DNA of 64,000 nt, taken from positions 1-64,000 of the forward strand of contig JABANN010000080.1 in NCBI GenBank assembly GCA_013115125.1. Reading direction: 5' to 3'. This DNA is from Perkinsus olseni. Its lineage: Eukaryota; Perkinsozoa; Perkinsida. Shown piece after piece: positions 22,266-35,129 of this stretch. The translations under genes were made by a program, and so were the position numbers. The notes beneath the pieces are model-generated. The model was not told the DNA's origin. It saw nothing but the letters and a program-made list of their open reading frames with translations, and did no database searches. Position 1 is the first letter of the stretch, and each line of letters opens with the position of its first letter.

Positions 22266-22780
22266 CATTTACTTGGCTTCGGCCGTCTATCATCATTTTA
22301 CGATTCTCAATCACCCTTCATCGCCATTAACGTCTGTTGTAATGGTTGAATACGTTATCGTTGCTCAGCGGGAGTGTTGTGCCGATTAATCTCAATACAT
22401 CACTTCCACCATCAGACGCCTGTATGGTATAGGAGTTGTTGTTCCTAGGACTGCAAGGCGGCATGAGAATTGGGCACCACCCAGACACGACGATCACAGG
22501 ACCCTCGCCCGAGCGCAGCAGTCCTAGAGCATCGCCGCGTAGAGGTTGTTGCAGTATGATCGTACTTGTGCGCGTAGTGTTGACGAGTACGTACAATAGA
22601 CTGCGCTCTCAGAAACGACTTGACGGTGTAGAAGTGGGTCCTTGGGGCTGTCTCGAAACTCAGAAGAGATGCAGCATAGATGCAACGAGCGGCATTCCAT
22701 AAACGGGAAACCGAAGTTACCCGACCTGGATGGCCGACTGCGTTCAGCGCGGTAATGTCTCACTAACAGGTGACGTCTTG
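22266..22780. other. No gene recognised
   Basis: Downstream of HDAC; short open frames only. Confidence 0.5.
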
Positions 22781-22784
22781 ACGG

Positions 22785-23051
22785 CTATTGGTTACCATAG
22801 TCCCCGCGGCACTCAAGTATCTCATCGGAGCAACTCTTCATCCGAGGTAAACCGGGCTGCTGCATGAGCTCGGCGGGGTCCTGTCTCATGAACGCGACAA
22901 ACGGATGATTCAAGACCAGTGGCTTATGCAATGCTCTGACGACCACGGAGATACGAGACAAGGATGGCCATAGCTCGGCCCGAGCGAAATCCGGATGTGC
23001 CCTTCTAGCTGCACGCGAGCGGGGTGAGCCTCTATGAGTAGGGATGGACAC
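22785..23051 (-). pseudogene. Fragment of an unidentified repeated gene (inverted copy at 37690-37815)
   Basis: Residues RALHKPLVLNHPFVAFM..DPAELMQQPG align with RASRGPLLLNNPLFAFM..GPAELLKPG at about 37695-37780 on the plus strand. Conservation at protein level suggests a former coding sequence. Both copies neighbour decayed duplicated genes. No family recognised. Confidence 0.45.
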
Positions 23052-23255
23052 ATATGACGTGAAACAGCGGCTCTGCTGCTTTCGACCATTCGTCGACCCA
23101 CGGCATCAGACTAAGCTAGCTCGGCGATGTGTTGACCCAAACCCCGACAGGGGGGTGTTGAACACCCGGTGTTCACAGAAGCATGAAAAGGTTGCGGAGT
23201 TGGTTGCCTTTAACGGCAACGACACCACTAGGGGGCCGAATCACGTACTTCTCGG

Positions 23256-24470
23256 TCAAAACTTTTTGATCAGAGCGTTGATGAGGGAATTATCACCCCA
23301 CGGATAGAGGTCCTGAGTCCAGCCATCACCTCCGTGAAGCATAATACCATGAAGGTCATATTCTCTCGCCAAGTCCACCTTCTCGACGGCGCGGGTTTGA
23401 GAAAAGAAGTACAGGGGATTAATACGGTAGCCATGGTCGTACAATATTGACCCGTTCCCTGTAGGGGACGCGCCATAATCCAGTATTGCATCAGAGTAGC
23501 CGAAATCTTCAACTTCGCATGAGTTTGCGACGAAGAGAGGTACCTGTGGGAATCGCTGTTGCATGTTGAAGGCTTCAACTTGAAGCCAAGACGCGCAGTA
23601 ATGGCCGCTTACCTCGATAACGAGACTACCGGGGTTAACGCCGATCAAAGTGGCGTTGTTGATGGCCTTCTCTACGAACTGATTGGTGTTGAATTTTGAG
23701 TAAGCTTCTTCGCACGAAGGCCACAAATTGACGAAGTTGACGTCCGCGACTTCTCCCAGACCGGCCTCCTTTATTTTTTGTCAGTCGTTGGCGGAGAACC
23801 GGACATCTGATTTCGAACTGAGCGACCGCGTAGCGACCCGATGATCATTGTCAACCTATTCGCTCTGTCCATTCGAGAACCGAAAACTGATTGTTGAACT
23901 CACCATAATGCAGCCTTCTTTCCTGCTTCTTTCGTAACCTCGAGAATCTCCTTCGCATGCTTCGGATCATGCCAACGCCGTTCTGATCCCTCGAACACTA
24001 TCCGCACTTGGAAGCCATCGACAGGATAACGATCGGTAAAGTTCTTAACACTTTGCCCGAAAGCTGTCTTGTTGAAGGTGTCCGCGATGTAACGCCCCAA
24101 ATTTAACAATATCTTCCCACCCAAACTCTCCACATGTGCCTTTAGATCCTTGAACTCATCCTCAGGCCAGTCTCTTTCAATCTCAGCGTTCTGTCCAATT
24201 GCGTAGCCGCCGAAGACAAAATTCTTGGCCCTCATGCCGAGAAGTTGGCGGAAGGTGTAATTTCAAGTGTAGTTGCTCGACGAAGGGAGTGGGGTTCTCT
24301 CGGAGCATGTAGGCCATTCTTTGGTGTACCATGGGTATCGTATTTCTTTGTAAAATTGTAAATGGTTTCTGTTGGACGTGATCCCCTCCACGGTTGAGCA
24401 GCGTAGGATGTAGAGGGAAAGTACCTGAGCGGTGGTCCGCATAAGAGGGAGAAAAAAAGCTGATGGAAAC
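23256..24470 (-). pseudogene. Chitinase-like (GH18-like) gene copy 1, with an in-frame stop
   Basis: Three blocks on the minus strand (about 24470-24235, 24235-23905, 23760-23256) align with copy 2 at 28890-30157. Barrel-strand landmarks: KNFVFGGYAIG, GGKILLNLG, RYPVDGFQVRIVFEG, PGSLVIEVSGHY, VEKVDLAREYDLHGIMLHGG, SLINALIKKF at the C-terminus. In GH18 enzymes the fourth strand reads DGxDxDxE; here it is DGFQVRIVFE, so the catalytic pattern is degraded and this looks like a non-enzymatic chitinase-like protein. A TGA at 24263-24265 replaces a Trp codon (TGG) of copy 2, in SSNYT(stop)NYTF. Copy 1 is therefore probably a pseudogene. GH18 assignment is tentative. Confidence 0.5.
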
Positions 24471-24762
24471 ATCCGAAGTCAAACTGTTCATTTTCTCCGA
24501 CACAATGAGAGTCGTCAAGTTGTGGGCGATTCTGACCAGTTCGCAAGCTGGAATGGTTGCGCGAAATTCAGGAGAATCCACAAAAGGCTTCAATTGCATT
24601 CGGCTGCTGAAAGTATGGTATGCGACGCATACTTCGCTTCTATGTGCCTCACACGCGCACACGCATCAGCTAAGCTGATGTCTTCGGCGCTCGCCGGTCA
24701 CTGTCTACTTGCACGATTCGAAGGAGTGAGCATGTGCCTGACACTGTCAGGCTGTCAGTGAT

Positions 24763-26080
24763 GAACCGAACTGAATTCGTTGGGTCTAAGCGACACGCTA
24801 TCTACCCGGCGAAGATGGAGCGTAGACCACTTAGAATGGCTCCTATCGCGACGACTTCAGGTGTCGGGAGGGTCCTTTTCCTTCTGATCGTGCCTGCGTG
24901 CATGATAAGACGCAAACGCAGAGCTTAGCTGGAGAGGGTAAGGAAGCATTGATGAGATTGGTCTCTGGGTGTTCCCTGAGGTCTGCTCATTAACCTTCTG
25001 ACACGAGGCTCTCCATGAGCTCTAGAATTGATTTGAAAGAGTGTGGAGAGCGGCAACTTGGAAAGTCTATTGGACATTCGGACTATTCCCTCGGCAGATA
25101 TCTGTGACATCTGCAGGATAACCTTCGATAGTAGACGAATGAGCGAATCATTATACTGAGCGAAGAACCGAATCTACTACAACTATCGAGCCCCTAATGG
25201 AGGGCCAGGCCCTCCGCGCGGTGTGACGGATGACGGGCGTTGTGGCTCGTTTTCGAAGGAGAACGCCCCGGCTAAGGGCCATAGAATGGACTCCAATGGA
25301 GTCACTTCATTCGGCATGGTGTGTGATGATTATATTATCTGCACGGAATTTTCGTGACGGAAACAGTCTGCGGTCTGCGCATTAAGAGGTCCGAATAAGG
25401 CTTATTTGGGAGCTTGTTGGCAGTTGCGCTGCCATCTAATGAGCGCTGCCACCTCACCGAGACGAATGCAGGACCGACGTTTCGATACCGTCAACTCACG
25501 CGGCAGCAGAAGCAGGAGTGGGACTCGAAGTTGTGAGTTCTCCTGCGCACATTAGAAGAGCATGAACATGAACTTTGCACAACAGAGGCAATCCCATGTA
25601 CTTCTCGCCCTATCGAGGACGTGTAGCTCATGTAGCGCATAGTACATTCTACGAGGAGTTACATCGCACGCTCTTGTCAAGAATTAGCGGCTGGCGGCTT
25701 AGGGTCTCATGGCGGGCGACTGGACGCTGTCCACGATGTATGTGAGGATCTCCCCGAACCGCGCTTATCTTGGTACCATGTCGGTGGTAGTTGTTTGACG
25801 TTACTACCGCTGCGTTCAATGACATTGAATCAATTCTCAAAAGCGCTACAGTCATCGCGTGCCGCAACTCGTGTCTCGCAACTCAGCTCGAGTTCTGGGC
25901 AGTACTTCGGGAGTATACATAGTCGGGGGAGCTACTGATTGAGAGACATCTTATGAAGCATGAGCCACACGCCGCATGTTGTATGATTAAGATCATTCCT
26001 ATTCTTAATCTTCGAGTTAACGCCAGGGGCCAGTGGTCATGAGCAGACGCAATACATAGGAGGATCTTTTTCCTTTTGGG
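24763..26080. other. No gene recognised
   Basis: Repeat-like sequence with short motif-free open frames. Confidence 0.5.
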
Positions 26081-26315
26081 ATGGCTTGGAACGCACAGAG
26101 GTGTCACAATTGTGAAGCTCTCCAGCAGGAGAACGCCGCCCTTCGGAGCCAGTATTGCCGGCTCCTCGTCCACAGACATGCCACCCCCGCAGTTCTTCAG
26201 GCTTCTGGTGGCAGAAGTCAACCTGCGGGCGTCCGAGGCGGAGAGGAGGGAAGCAGAGGCTAGACTTGCTCTCTGCCTCGAACGCGCCAATCTGGCTAGG
26301 CAGGAACAGGGGTGA
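26081..26315 (+). CDS. Tiny coiled-coil protein with CxxC, two exons
   Basis: Exons 26081-26151 and 26201-26315 join in frame over a 49-nt GT-AG intron ending CAGTTCTTCAG. The 61-residue product begins MAWNAQRCHNCEALQQENAA, and the rest is a charged leucine/alanine/glutamate heptad-like helix (VAEVNLRASEAERREAEARL). A CHNC pair near the N-terminus could bind metal or form a disulfide. It is the only supported intact gene in the 22-39 kb repeat region. No family recognised; the clean splice closure and helical periodicity are the evidence. Confidence 0.5.
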
Positions 26316-28215
26316 GATAGCTGATGCGTAGTTCCGTACTGTGGAGGCAACACCCCCACGAGAAAGACTACAAAATGGTGTGAAAACGTACACTGTATAC
26401 GACAATATCGACTACGCTGGCATGTATTCGCCCCTCCGTGCACTGGTACGTAACAGCATATGAGGGATAATACGCGACTTTGCCCACAGAACGATCTCAT
26501 TCTTTTGTGTGTCACACTCATGTTCACTCATCTCAGTGAGCTGTATTCAAGAACGTTCGTATGTGCGGGTCCGCCGCCATGCCACCTGATGGGCTATGTT
26601 TCTTGGAAACAAGATAAGCCAGATGACTTCCGACTGAGGCTGTTACAGCGTAAGTCTCCATGGGTCGCTTGATTGGCGCCGGATTGGAGCTGTTGTCCAG
26701 GAGAGGCTTATGGTGATGGTCACTGCCCTCCCGTCACTGTGACGGCGTCACAGTCTTCGTGCGGGGGAATGCTCAGCAGGTAAGTTGGAAGAATTGGGCT
26801 TCGGCGTCCGCATCGATGGGGGAGAAGTCATTTCCACTCGCTGATTGTTCGGCGTCGCAGGTTTTCGGGCGTCTAAATCAGGGCGACCTAGTTGAGATCA
26901 CGGACGCAGTTGAGCTTCTTGGGCAGGGTTACCGAGCCTTCCCACAAAATATTAGAAAACTCGAGTGGAAGAATGAGCGGACACCGGAAGTGAGGATAGC
27001 CGCGCGGTAGCGCTATCCTGGGATCTCTGTCTCAGAGGGCGGGTGTCGAGCCTCGCATTCCGAAGGAACAGTGGGGAAATAGATGGCCGAGGGGTAGACC
27101 TTATGGATGCAACCCAAATTATTAGCGGGCTTTGAGGTGCTTCTCAAGCAAAGCTTGAGTGAGGCCAATTCAAACGCCTCTATTTCCATGCTATTTTTCA
27201 CGATAAGTGTCGCATTGTTGCGTGGTAGTTGTGCTTATTATCATTGATATTTTTTGATGCTATATAAAGTACGTCATTGAATCGGCGACTAGTGCTTAGC
27301 TTACACTCGGCTGCAATGAAAGAGAGGAGTTCGCTGAGATCTCCTTTGCAAGGGCGTCGAGCTTCGTCGAAGCTGCTTCGACGGATGACGCTCCATCATG
27401 AGTGAAGGTCTCGCGAGAGAGCAAGTTCAAGCAAGTGCACGAATGATGGAAGAATGGGAGTGTTCCGCTACCGCAATCGCATTGTACCGGCGTACTAGGG
27501 CTCCCATAGCCATAGAGCGTGACAAGTCTCACTGCGATTGCCGACTTGGCACTGTTGTTTTTTTTAATCAAGTTGGTTGGGGGACACTAACGCATGCCGA
27601 GTTACCGTGGATCGTACCTGGCGGCATGATTAGTGTGACCAAGCGTACACTGGGGCTCGAGGCCCAAGGTAAGACCCTGAAAGGGTTCGGGCCTCGGGTT
27701 CACAGTGCTTGGTCCTCTCCCACACTCCCGACCAACTGTCCGCGCCGAGAGGCAGGGGGTTCCGAATAAGGGAACGGGCCTTGACTGCCGGGCTAATTGA
27801 GGCCGACAGTGAGCTCGACGGAGCCCTAAGAGTACGCGGCACGGGCCCTACGAGTTCACCGGAGATTCTCGCACGCATAAGTCAGTTTTTAGCCTCAGAT
27901 TTCGTGTGACCCGGCTCGATGAATTCGATCGCCCGATCCTTTGTTTCGTTGCACTACGTACAATTCTCGAGGAATTGCAGAGAAGTGTTCGGATCAAGCG
28001 TTTGCTCTGGTCGCGAGGTAGCTATATATAGTAGCAGTGGTATGATAGCACGCTTGCCGGTGTGTACCACTTCCATCTTTAAGAGGCTTAGTTTCAGACG
28101 AGCATAGAGCTACAGGTAAAATCAACCAGGTGACTGCGTCATGCAAAGCTTCAAGCATTATGCTTGCGATATGGGCGGAATGATTAGCATCCGATGATAT
28201 TTTGAAATCGTAGCG
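26316..28215. other. No gene recognised
   Basis: Open frames up to about 120 codons lack motifs, signal peptides or splice logic. Confidence 0.45.
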
Positions 28216-28219
28216 TGTT

Positions 28220-28850
28220 CGAATGATCACGATGTATCGCCTCCCATTGTGCAGAGCTTCTCCCCTGCTCGCGAGCATGCTCGTCGTCCTATTCCCTCAG
28301 CAGTCGCAATCTTACCTTCGGAAGTTGACCTTCCTGATACGAACAGTCGAGGGGGACTCCCTGGGCCCTTTTCACCGTTTAGCCAAGAATCTGATGTCTC
28401 CAGGTTATTGGGAGCCTTACGGTAAGGCCCTTCACCGAGGGAACTATCAATGAACTGGATAGTAGCGAATGCTCGACTTGGCGGCTTTGATGGTACCCCT
28501 TCTTACGAACACGACGCGAGAATGATATTTGATACCAAGGCCTTGAACAATGAGTCTGGGTGAAAAACTTTTCAGAGAGAGGTGGACACGGCTCGGCCCG
28601 GATAAAAAATGCAACCTTTGCAAGTACGCTGCGGGCTGAGAATTGACAGGAAAGCAAGAGACACCATCCATCTCTGCCATCGGGACTCATCGGAACCAGG
28701 CTGGTTCAACCAACCAACCGTAACAAAGCGGGTTTGAAGTTCAATTTTTGAGCATCTGTTTCTCTCAGGCCACGAGTTCGAGCGCAGCGCTCGGAGCGCT
28801 ACAGCGAAAGATGAAAAAGATCATGAAATCGTAAGCCTCAGTTGGCTACG
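28220..28850. repeat. Segmental repeat, copy 1 (copy 2 at about 32720-33400)
   Basis: Shared blocks in the same order and orientation include ATGTATCGCCTCCCATTGTG, GGAACTCCCTGGGCCC-like sequence and GTAAGCCTCAGTTGGC. Each copy is followed directly by the 3' end of a chitinase-like gene, so flank and gene were duplicated together. A short third piece is at about 32220-32275. Confidence 0.8.
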
Positions 28851-28889
28851 AACACGCCAGCGAGATCTGTTATGAATATCATACATTAT

Positions 28890-30157
28890 CCTATTTAGAC
28901 TTCTTGGCCAGAGCATATAAGAGAGAGCCTTTATCCCACGGATACAGATCTTGGGCCGAAATGTCATCCCCTTGAAGCATGACACCATGAAGCCCGGACT
29001 TGTCGGCCAAGTCAATCTTCTCGACTGCGCGAGGTTGGGAGAAGAAGTACAATGGAGGGTCCATATGATATCCGTTGTAGTAAGGCATTGACCCGTTCCC
29101 TCTGGGGTCCGCACCAGCATCATATACTGCATTGGAGTAGCCATAATACTGGACAAGGCATACGCGGAATGGGACGAAAAGAGGTATCTGAGGATGATCA
29201 TGATAGCTGCTATGATCTGTTGTCCACAAATTGTTGAAGTTTCTAGTGTGCTCTTGATACACGGCCGAATGCTCCGTGAATGGTCGGGATCACAAAACAT
29301 CTCCCAGTGGCCGCTTACCTCGAGGACGAACGTGTTGGGATGGACGCCAGCCTGGGTAGCGTTGCTGATGACCTTCTTCGCGAACTGATTTGAATTGAAT
29401 GGGGGAGAAGATTTATCACAGGACGGCCAGAGAAATGAAAAATAGGTGTCCGCGATCGTTCCCAAACCCTCCTTTTTCACGATTTGCCACTCATCAGCCA
29501 TGAACCTGAAAGGAGATTGAAAAGAGAACAAGATCGGCAGCATTCCGCGAGGCGTGGTTACTACGAAGATCATGAAGCGATTGTACGGCGAGTTGAACGG
29601 ATGCCTCACCTCAGTGCAGTCTCCAGGCCCAACTTCTTCGTAATTTCGAGTATTTCTCTCACCACTTCTATGCTTCCGTCTGGATCGTTGAGCCACAAAC
29701 TCAGCCGAAAACCATCGACAGGATAGCGCTTGATGAAATCTCTAGCACTGCTGAGGAAAGTCGTCCTGTTGAGGTCGGCAGGTCGATGGAAACCAAAATC
29801 GGCCAGTATCTTCCCGCCCTTTTCCTCCGATCTTCTCTTCACATACTGGAATTCATTCTCATTCCATGGGTGAGCAATGGGTTCCCAATCCAGTCTTATT
29901 GTACTGTTTTGTTTAATAGCGTATCCTCCAAAAACAAAGTTTTTAACCCCCATGGCGAGGAGTTGGTCGAAGTAGAACTGCCAGGTGTAGTTGAGCGTCG
30001 GACAGAGCGTACTGTTCCAGCATGTAGGATCTTCTTTCACGTCCCATGGGAACTTCACCTCTTTATAGAAGTGCACTGGGTTAGCGTTTGAGGCGATTAC
30101 CTCCATGACGGAGCAGCCGAGAATGTAGTACACGAACTGCACGGGGTTCGACATCAT
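28890..30157 (-). CDS. Chitinase-like (GH18-like) secreted protein copy 2
   Basis: The best preserved copy. Exon 1 begins near 30157 (MMSNPVQFVYYILGCSVMEV) and runs to about 29606 with NFVFGGYAIKQNS, GGKILADFGF and RYPVDGFRLSLWLNDPDG. A second block, about 29505-29300, has EWQIVKKEGLGTIADTYFSF and NTFVLEVSGHWE. A third, 29262-28891, has YGYSNAVYDAG and VEKIDLADKSGLHGVMLQGD and ends YALAKKSK. Between blocks two and three one frame change needs a splice or frameshift that I could not place. Strand order fits a (beta/alpha)8 barrel. The catalytic glutamate pattern is absent, so binding rather than hydrolysis is inferred. N-glycosylation sites (NST, NYT, NRT) suit an exported protein. Alternative: an unrelated TIM-barrel glycosidase. 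Confidence 0.5.
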
Positions 30158-30652
30158 GTGGGCTAAAAGATAACCTCACGCTGATAAAACTAATACAGTG
30201 TGTTCCACAAACACTGTTTCTGGAACACAGCATGAACACTGTTCCATAGCGTAATATAGAACGCATACTCATGCGCGCGAGCGCAAGGGGTAGAATGAGG
30301 CTAGACGGTTATCTGAGACTAATGATACGCAGTAGCAGTGAAGATACTGGCAGCGATGGTAACCGCTGAGCAGTACTGAATTAGGTGACGGCTCGGCCAC
30401 CATGGCTGTTGCGTAGCGTATAGTCGCCACTATGTTGTCATTATAGTCCAGCATGATGCGTGATGCCCAACCAAGCACATGAGTGTGAGGGTGTGCAAAC
30501 TGTCCACATATACACAGCTAAGCTCAGTGTCATGATTAGGTGCAGAGGAGAGAATTATGGTTACGGCAACTCATGAATAACTGTCAATTAGTGCAGCCCG
30601 TTTTAATGATGCGGAGATATCGGTGTACGATACTGGTCCAGGCGAACTGTCC

Positions 30653-30693
30653 CGTGGTGTCCCCACGTCATCACGGTGGTGACGTGGGGACAC
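30653..30693. repeat. Strong hairpin (GGTGTCCCCACGTCATCAC inverted repeat)
   Basis: GGTGTCCCCACGTCATCAC is followed at once by its near-perfect reverse complement GTGGTGACGTGGGGACACC, a 19-bp stem with a 2-3 nt loop. A shortened relative, CCGTGGTGACGGGGCGACC, lies at about 33733. Confidence 0.85.
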
Positions 30694-30729
30694 CGCCATA
30701 CAATGGCCTCGTCTCCTCTGGATGAATTC

Positions 30730-32715
30730 TTGCTATCGTTGCATTTTCGGAAGATCCAGACCAGGCTGCGAGAGCCCCTCGACAGCGCGGTGTTATTAGC
30801 ACCGGTATGTCATCATCGCTGACAAGTACATTACGGATCATCGTGATCATCGTTATCTACTCTCCCATCATTCGCTGGTCAAACTCCGAGGTGTGACACC
30901 GTCCGGAACGCTAGCGAACTCAACAGCACTTCGCGTGAAGGCTGCCTCTTGGTATGTTCAGTGGAGGATCCCAGAACTGGGAATGCAAGCCAAGCGAGGA
31001 TGTTGATGGGCTATCGTCTGAGAGGTCACGTTCACGGATTACGTAACCTGCATCAGCAACCCGTGGATTGGCTCAGCGCAAGTAGGCTGTCATCTTCCTT
31101 GGAACTGGCTCAGTTCAACTGAGTCGCCGACCCTCAGTAATGCTGAGTCAGCATAAGTTAAGCCGGCAAGCTCTGACCAACGATAGATCCGATCTATGAG
31201 GTCGCGACGTTGTTCTCTGAATTCGCCGGATTCACCTCGTATGGTGCGAAACAGCAGGTACGAGTGGTACCTGCTGTTCCGTATTGTGATTCCCTTCACA
31301 GCGGAGTTTCGCTTCTTCTGAGTGTTGAATAGCTTTTCGCGGAAATGTTGTTGCAATACCATTTGGCTTCATAACGCACTCGTAGAGCGCAATAACGCGA
31401 AAAAGTCACGAGGCCTCCGTCGAATATGAAGGGCTCAACATTCATATTGCGCACTACCCGGCAGTTCTTTCTGAGGGTTACCCTCGGTTTGACCGTCAGC
31501 TTAGCCGCATCTTCACTGCTGATCCCGTTGTTGATGACGCCCGCGACGAAGGTGTGACCTGACCATCTGCTGGTAAGTTACTCGGATGCTGTTCATTAAT
31601 TTTGGCTGCCTGGCTCCGGTATGAAGTTAATGCTATCCCGAGGCTTCGTCACGAAACTTTCGCGGGGCCCTTCTCTGTCTACAATCTTGCTGAGGATTTC
31701 TTTGGAATTCTCGCTGAGGGGAGAGAGGCCTGAGGCCAGACGACTTCAATTCCCCATTTCCTCGAGAAGGTTCAGGGAGTTCTCATCCAAGCTGTCACCT
31801 TGGTTTGGCAATGCTCGGCCGGCGCTTCGACCAGGCCTCTGCCCTCTCTATGGATTTAATCCATATAATCCACTGGATTATATTCGCCGCGGTTGAATGT
31901 GTCCAGATGATGGGTTTTGATGCGCAATCTACTCTACAGTGAGCACTCCCAGATGGGTTTGACCTGTAGTTTCGAGTAGAATCCAATGGACGCCACCCAA
32001 GCCTTCCAGGTTCAGCACCGGGTGCTGCGGGGTCCCCACAGTTGCAGCCCGTCGCCTTCGACCAGTATGCCAGACCCACCAAATGGTTTATCCCTGTCTT
32101 CCTCAGAGATCTCTCTCAGTACCATATCGGTAAGCCAGAACGCTGTATCGATTACGGTCGATCAACCCAATGAATCACTGGCAGTGATTGCATCATGCGA
32201 TGCTTGCGAGCTTCTGGGTATCCGATGATATTCTGAAGTCGTAGCGTGCTCTTTTCATCACGATGTATCGCCTCCCAAAGGAAGCTTTCTTTATACATCG
32301 TGCTATACATGCCATGTACTACATGGTATAATCGCCACGTCTCTCAGCCCAAAGGGCGCCGGCTGTCACGCCAAGTTTACACAATAGTAGTCTTCAAAAA
32401 TCCTTCCATCGCCAGCTGCTGCGGTCTTCTCTAGCTGCTGTCATCCTCAATCCGAGTTGCCGCCGTCGTCCGAGAGTAGCGGCATCTTCTGAATTACAGG
32501 CTGCCACCACATCCATCGCTAAACAGGTGGGACGCCCTGCTGCGCAGCAGCAGCGAAGGTCACAACGGAAACGGTGCGCAGGAGCCCGACCAAACCCCAC
32601 AGCACTGGCCGCCGGGGTGACTTCCCTACGAATCCACAACGACGCGTGGGAGACGCAGAAAAAGAACTCCTTAATGGCAGTTCCGAACTTGGCTCGCTCA
32701 TCAGACCACCAGCAG
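30730..32715. other. No gene recognised
   Basis: Repeat-like. Contains a partial match to the 28220 repeat at about 32220-32275. Confidence 0.45.
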
Positions 32716-33419
32716 CGGGTGGCGATTCGCATGTATCGCCTCCCATTGTGCAGAGCTTCGCCGATGCTCGCGTCGCGAGCCTCGCGAGTATGCTCGTACT
32801 CCACATCCTTCAACAGTGCATTCTCACCTTAGGAAGGTAGCCTTCCTGATATGAACAGGAGAGGGGAACTCCCTGGGCCCCTTTCGGATTCACCGATAAC
32901 CTGGTATGATACCAGGTATACCTCTCGCGACCAGAGATACCAGTGGTATCCTCTAGGTCATTCGAAGCCTTACCGAGCGAACTCCCCATGAACTGGATAA
33001 TATCCAGTGGATGCCCGGTTGGACGGTTTCGATGATACCCCTTCTAAGGCGAAGGTGTTACACCTTCTAATAGAAGTTCTAACGAACACGACGCGAGAAT
33101 GATACCGAAGCCTTGAACAATGAGTCTAGGTAGAAAAGGCGGGCATGGCTCGGCCCGGATGAAAAAGTGCGTATACCCTTAGCAAGTACACTGTGCACTG
33201 AAAATAGACAAGGAGGCAAGTGATGTCTCCGCTGTCGGATATGCATCGGAACCAACCGACGGTAACGAAGCTGGTTTGAACTACTGTTTCTCCCGAACGA
33301 CAAGTACGAGCTCTCCACCGGAAGGTGGAAAGATTATGAAATTGTAAGCCTCAGTTGGCGACGAAGACGCCAGCAGGAGGCCTGTTATGACTATGGTACA
33401 TTATCGGGTGATGATTACC

Positions 33420-33640
33420 CTATCTGAACTTTTTGGCCAGAGCATGTAAAAGCGAGTCTTTATTCCACGGATAAAGATCTTCAGTCCAACCGTCACCCCC
33501 CTTGAGCATGATACCGTTAAGCCCCCACTCGTCTGCCAAGTCAACCTTTTCGGCTATTCCCTCTGGGATCAGCACCATCATCATATACTGCACTGGAGTA
33601 GCCATAATCCTGTAGGATAGCCTACATGCCCGCAGCCTGT
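33420..33640 (-). pseudogene. Chitinase-like gene copy 3, 3' fragment
   Basis: The C-terminal block (EKVDLADEWGLNGIMLKGGD..DLYPWNKDSLLHALAKKFR) is preceded by part of the YSNAVYDAGADP region, but the intervening PYYNGYHMDPPLYFFSQ part is deleted (about 33545-33590) and the remainder of the gene is missing. Clear relic of the copy 1 and 2 family. Confidence 0.65.
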
Positions 33641-34379
33641 AGGAACCCATGAATGACCGACAAATAGTGCAGCATGAATCGTTCTCATGCTTTGTGGCCA
33701 GTAGGATACCCGCCCAGACGATTCGTCTGGGACGAACTGTCCCGTGGTGACGGGGCGACCACGTCACCAGCATACAGAGAGAGGGAGTGTGGTTCATCCT
33801 CTCCTTCGTGTTGCTTGGATGTGTGCTTGCGATTGTAGTATGCTCAGAAGATGCAGAATAGTTCCGAGATCTATAATGTCCGATAACTGGGTGTTATCAG
33901 CACCGACGAGATCTGTCGTCACGGCTTCAAGCACGTTATGGATCGTCATTGTCTACTCTGGGCGGGCCGCGAATAACAGTTCGGCGGCGCTGGTATCAGT
34001 ATGAACAACTTCATCTTCCTGATGAGTCTTTCATCATGAATGGTGTTTACGAAAAAAACAGGATTTGCTCTACTTCGTCCCAACCGGGTCACCAGGTTGC
34101 TTGTCAGCTGGATTCAGGATACAATCTTGCGGCGAGAACCGTCTCGGGCTACCGCTGCTGCTGTTCCCAACCTGTTGTTTCAACGCGACAGACCCTTCCT
34201 TGGCCAGAGAGTAACCGCACAAGCACGAGGCAGCTCGCATCGGGCCTGCCGGACCTACTCGGCTCTATCCACCGATCGGACTACACCGGGTGTAGTACAC
34301 CCGCACTCCTAGGTGAGGAAGAGAAAAAATTATCGCAGATGAGCGGCCTACGGTAGAGTACATTGGAGATGCACCCGTT

Positions 34380-34560
34380 GAACGCCATATCGCGTTAATA
34401 ACGATTTGATAAACGCGAAAAACGCGAATTGATAATCGACTTCATCACATCGCGAAAAAACGCTACTGAAAACCACCTTTTCGCGAAAATCACGAATCGT
34501 ATATCGAGTTATATCATGTTATGTGATATATCGCGCTATCGCGTTATATTCACAGCCGAG
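34380..34560. repeat. CGCG-rich palindromic stretch
   Basis: AT-rich background studded with CGCGAAAAACGCG, TTTTCGCGAAAA and TATCGCGTTATA palindromes. Same style as the 35674-36258 element, but no terminal inverted repeat is seen here. Confidence 0.6.
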
Positions 34561-35129
34561 ACCTGGTGCCACCAGGCTGGTGGTAACTGTGGTTTTCGCA
34601 TATATCGTATATATGATATATGCAATCTCCGCGGCTCGAACTTGGATCCTTCTCCCCTCGAATCTTGAAGGAAAATCTCGAAATGAAAGCCTTGAATCTT
34701 CCGCAACTCGCCTGCACGCCACTTCTGAATCGCGATCCGGAAAGGTAGTACGTGCGAAAGAGCGTGCAGCGAGCGTTCGGATCTCTGAAACGTTTTGATA
34801 TTCTCTACACAAAGTGCAGGTCCTGCACTGCAGGAGCAGGCTGCAGAGGAGGGGTGGGCTTTCTCCCAGGCCAGTGCGCGCGTGCCGAATTCTGGTGAAT
34901 CTAGATTTTCTGTATCATGAGCAAACAGGTATAGGAGTAGCCCCTAACATTTTTCTCTTTTTCGCTCCCAACCGGTTGAGTTTATCTGAGTTCGGGTGTG
35001 ATCTGATTACGATATCGCAGAACGTGATATGACATCGCGCAAAGCTCCGTGTTGTGTTAATCGCGAAAGCGTTTTTCGCGCGCGGTGTTACACGAATCAT
35101 TCGAGGCGAATGGTTCTGAGCCATAATTC

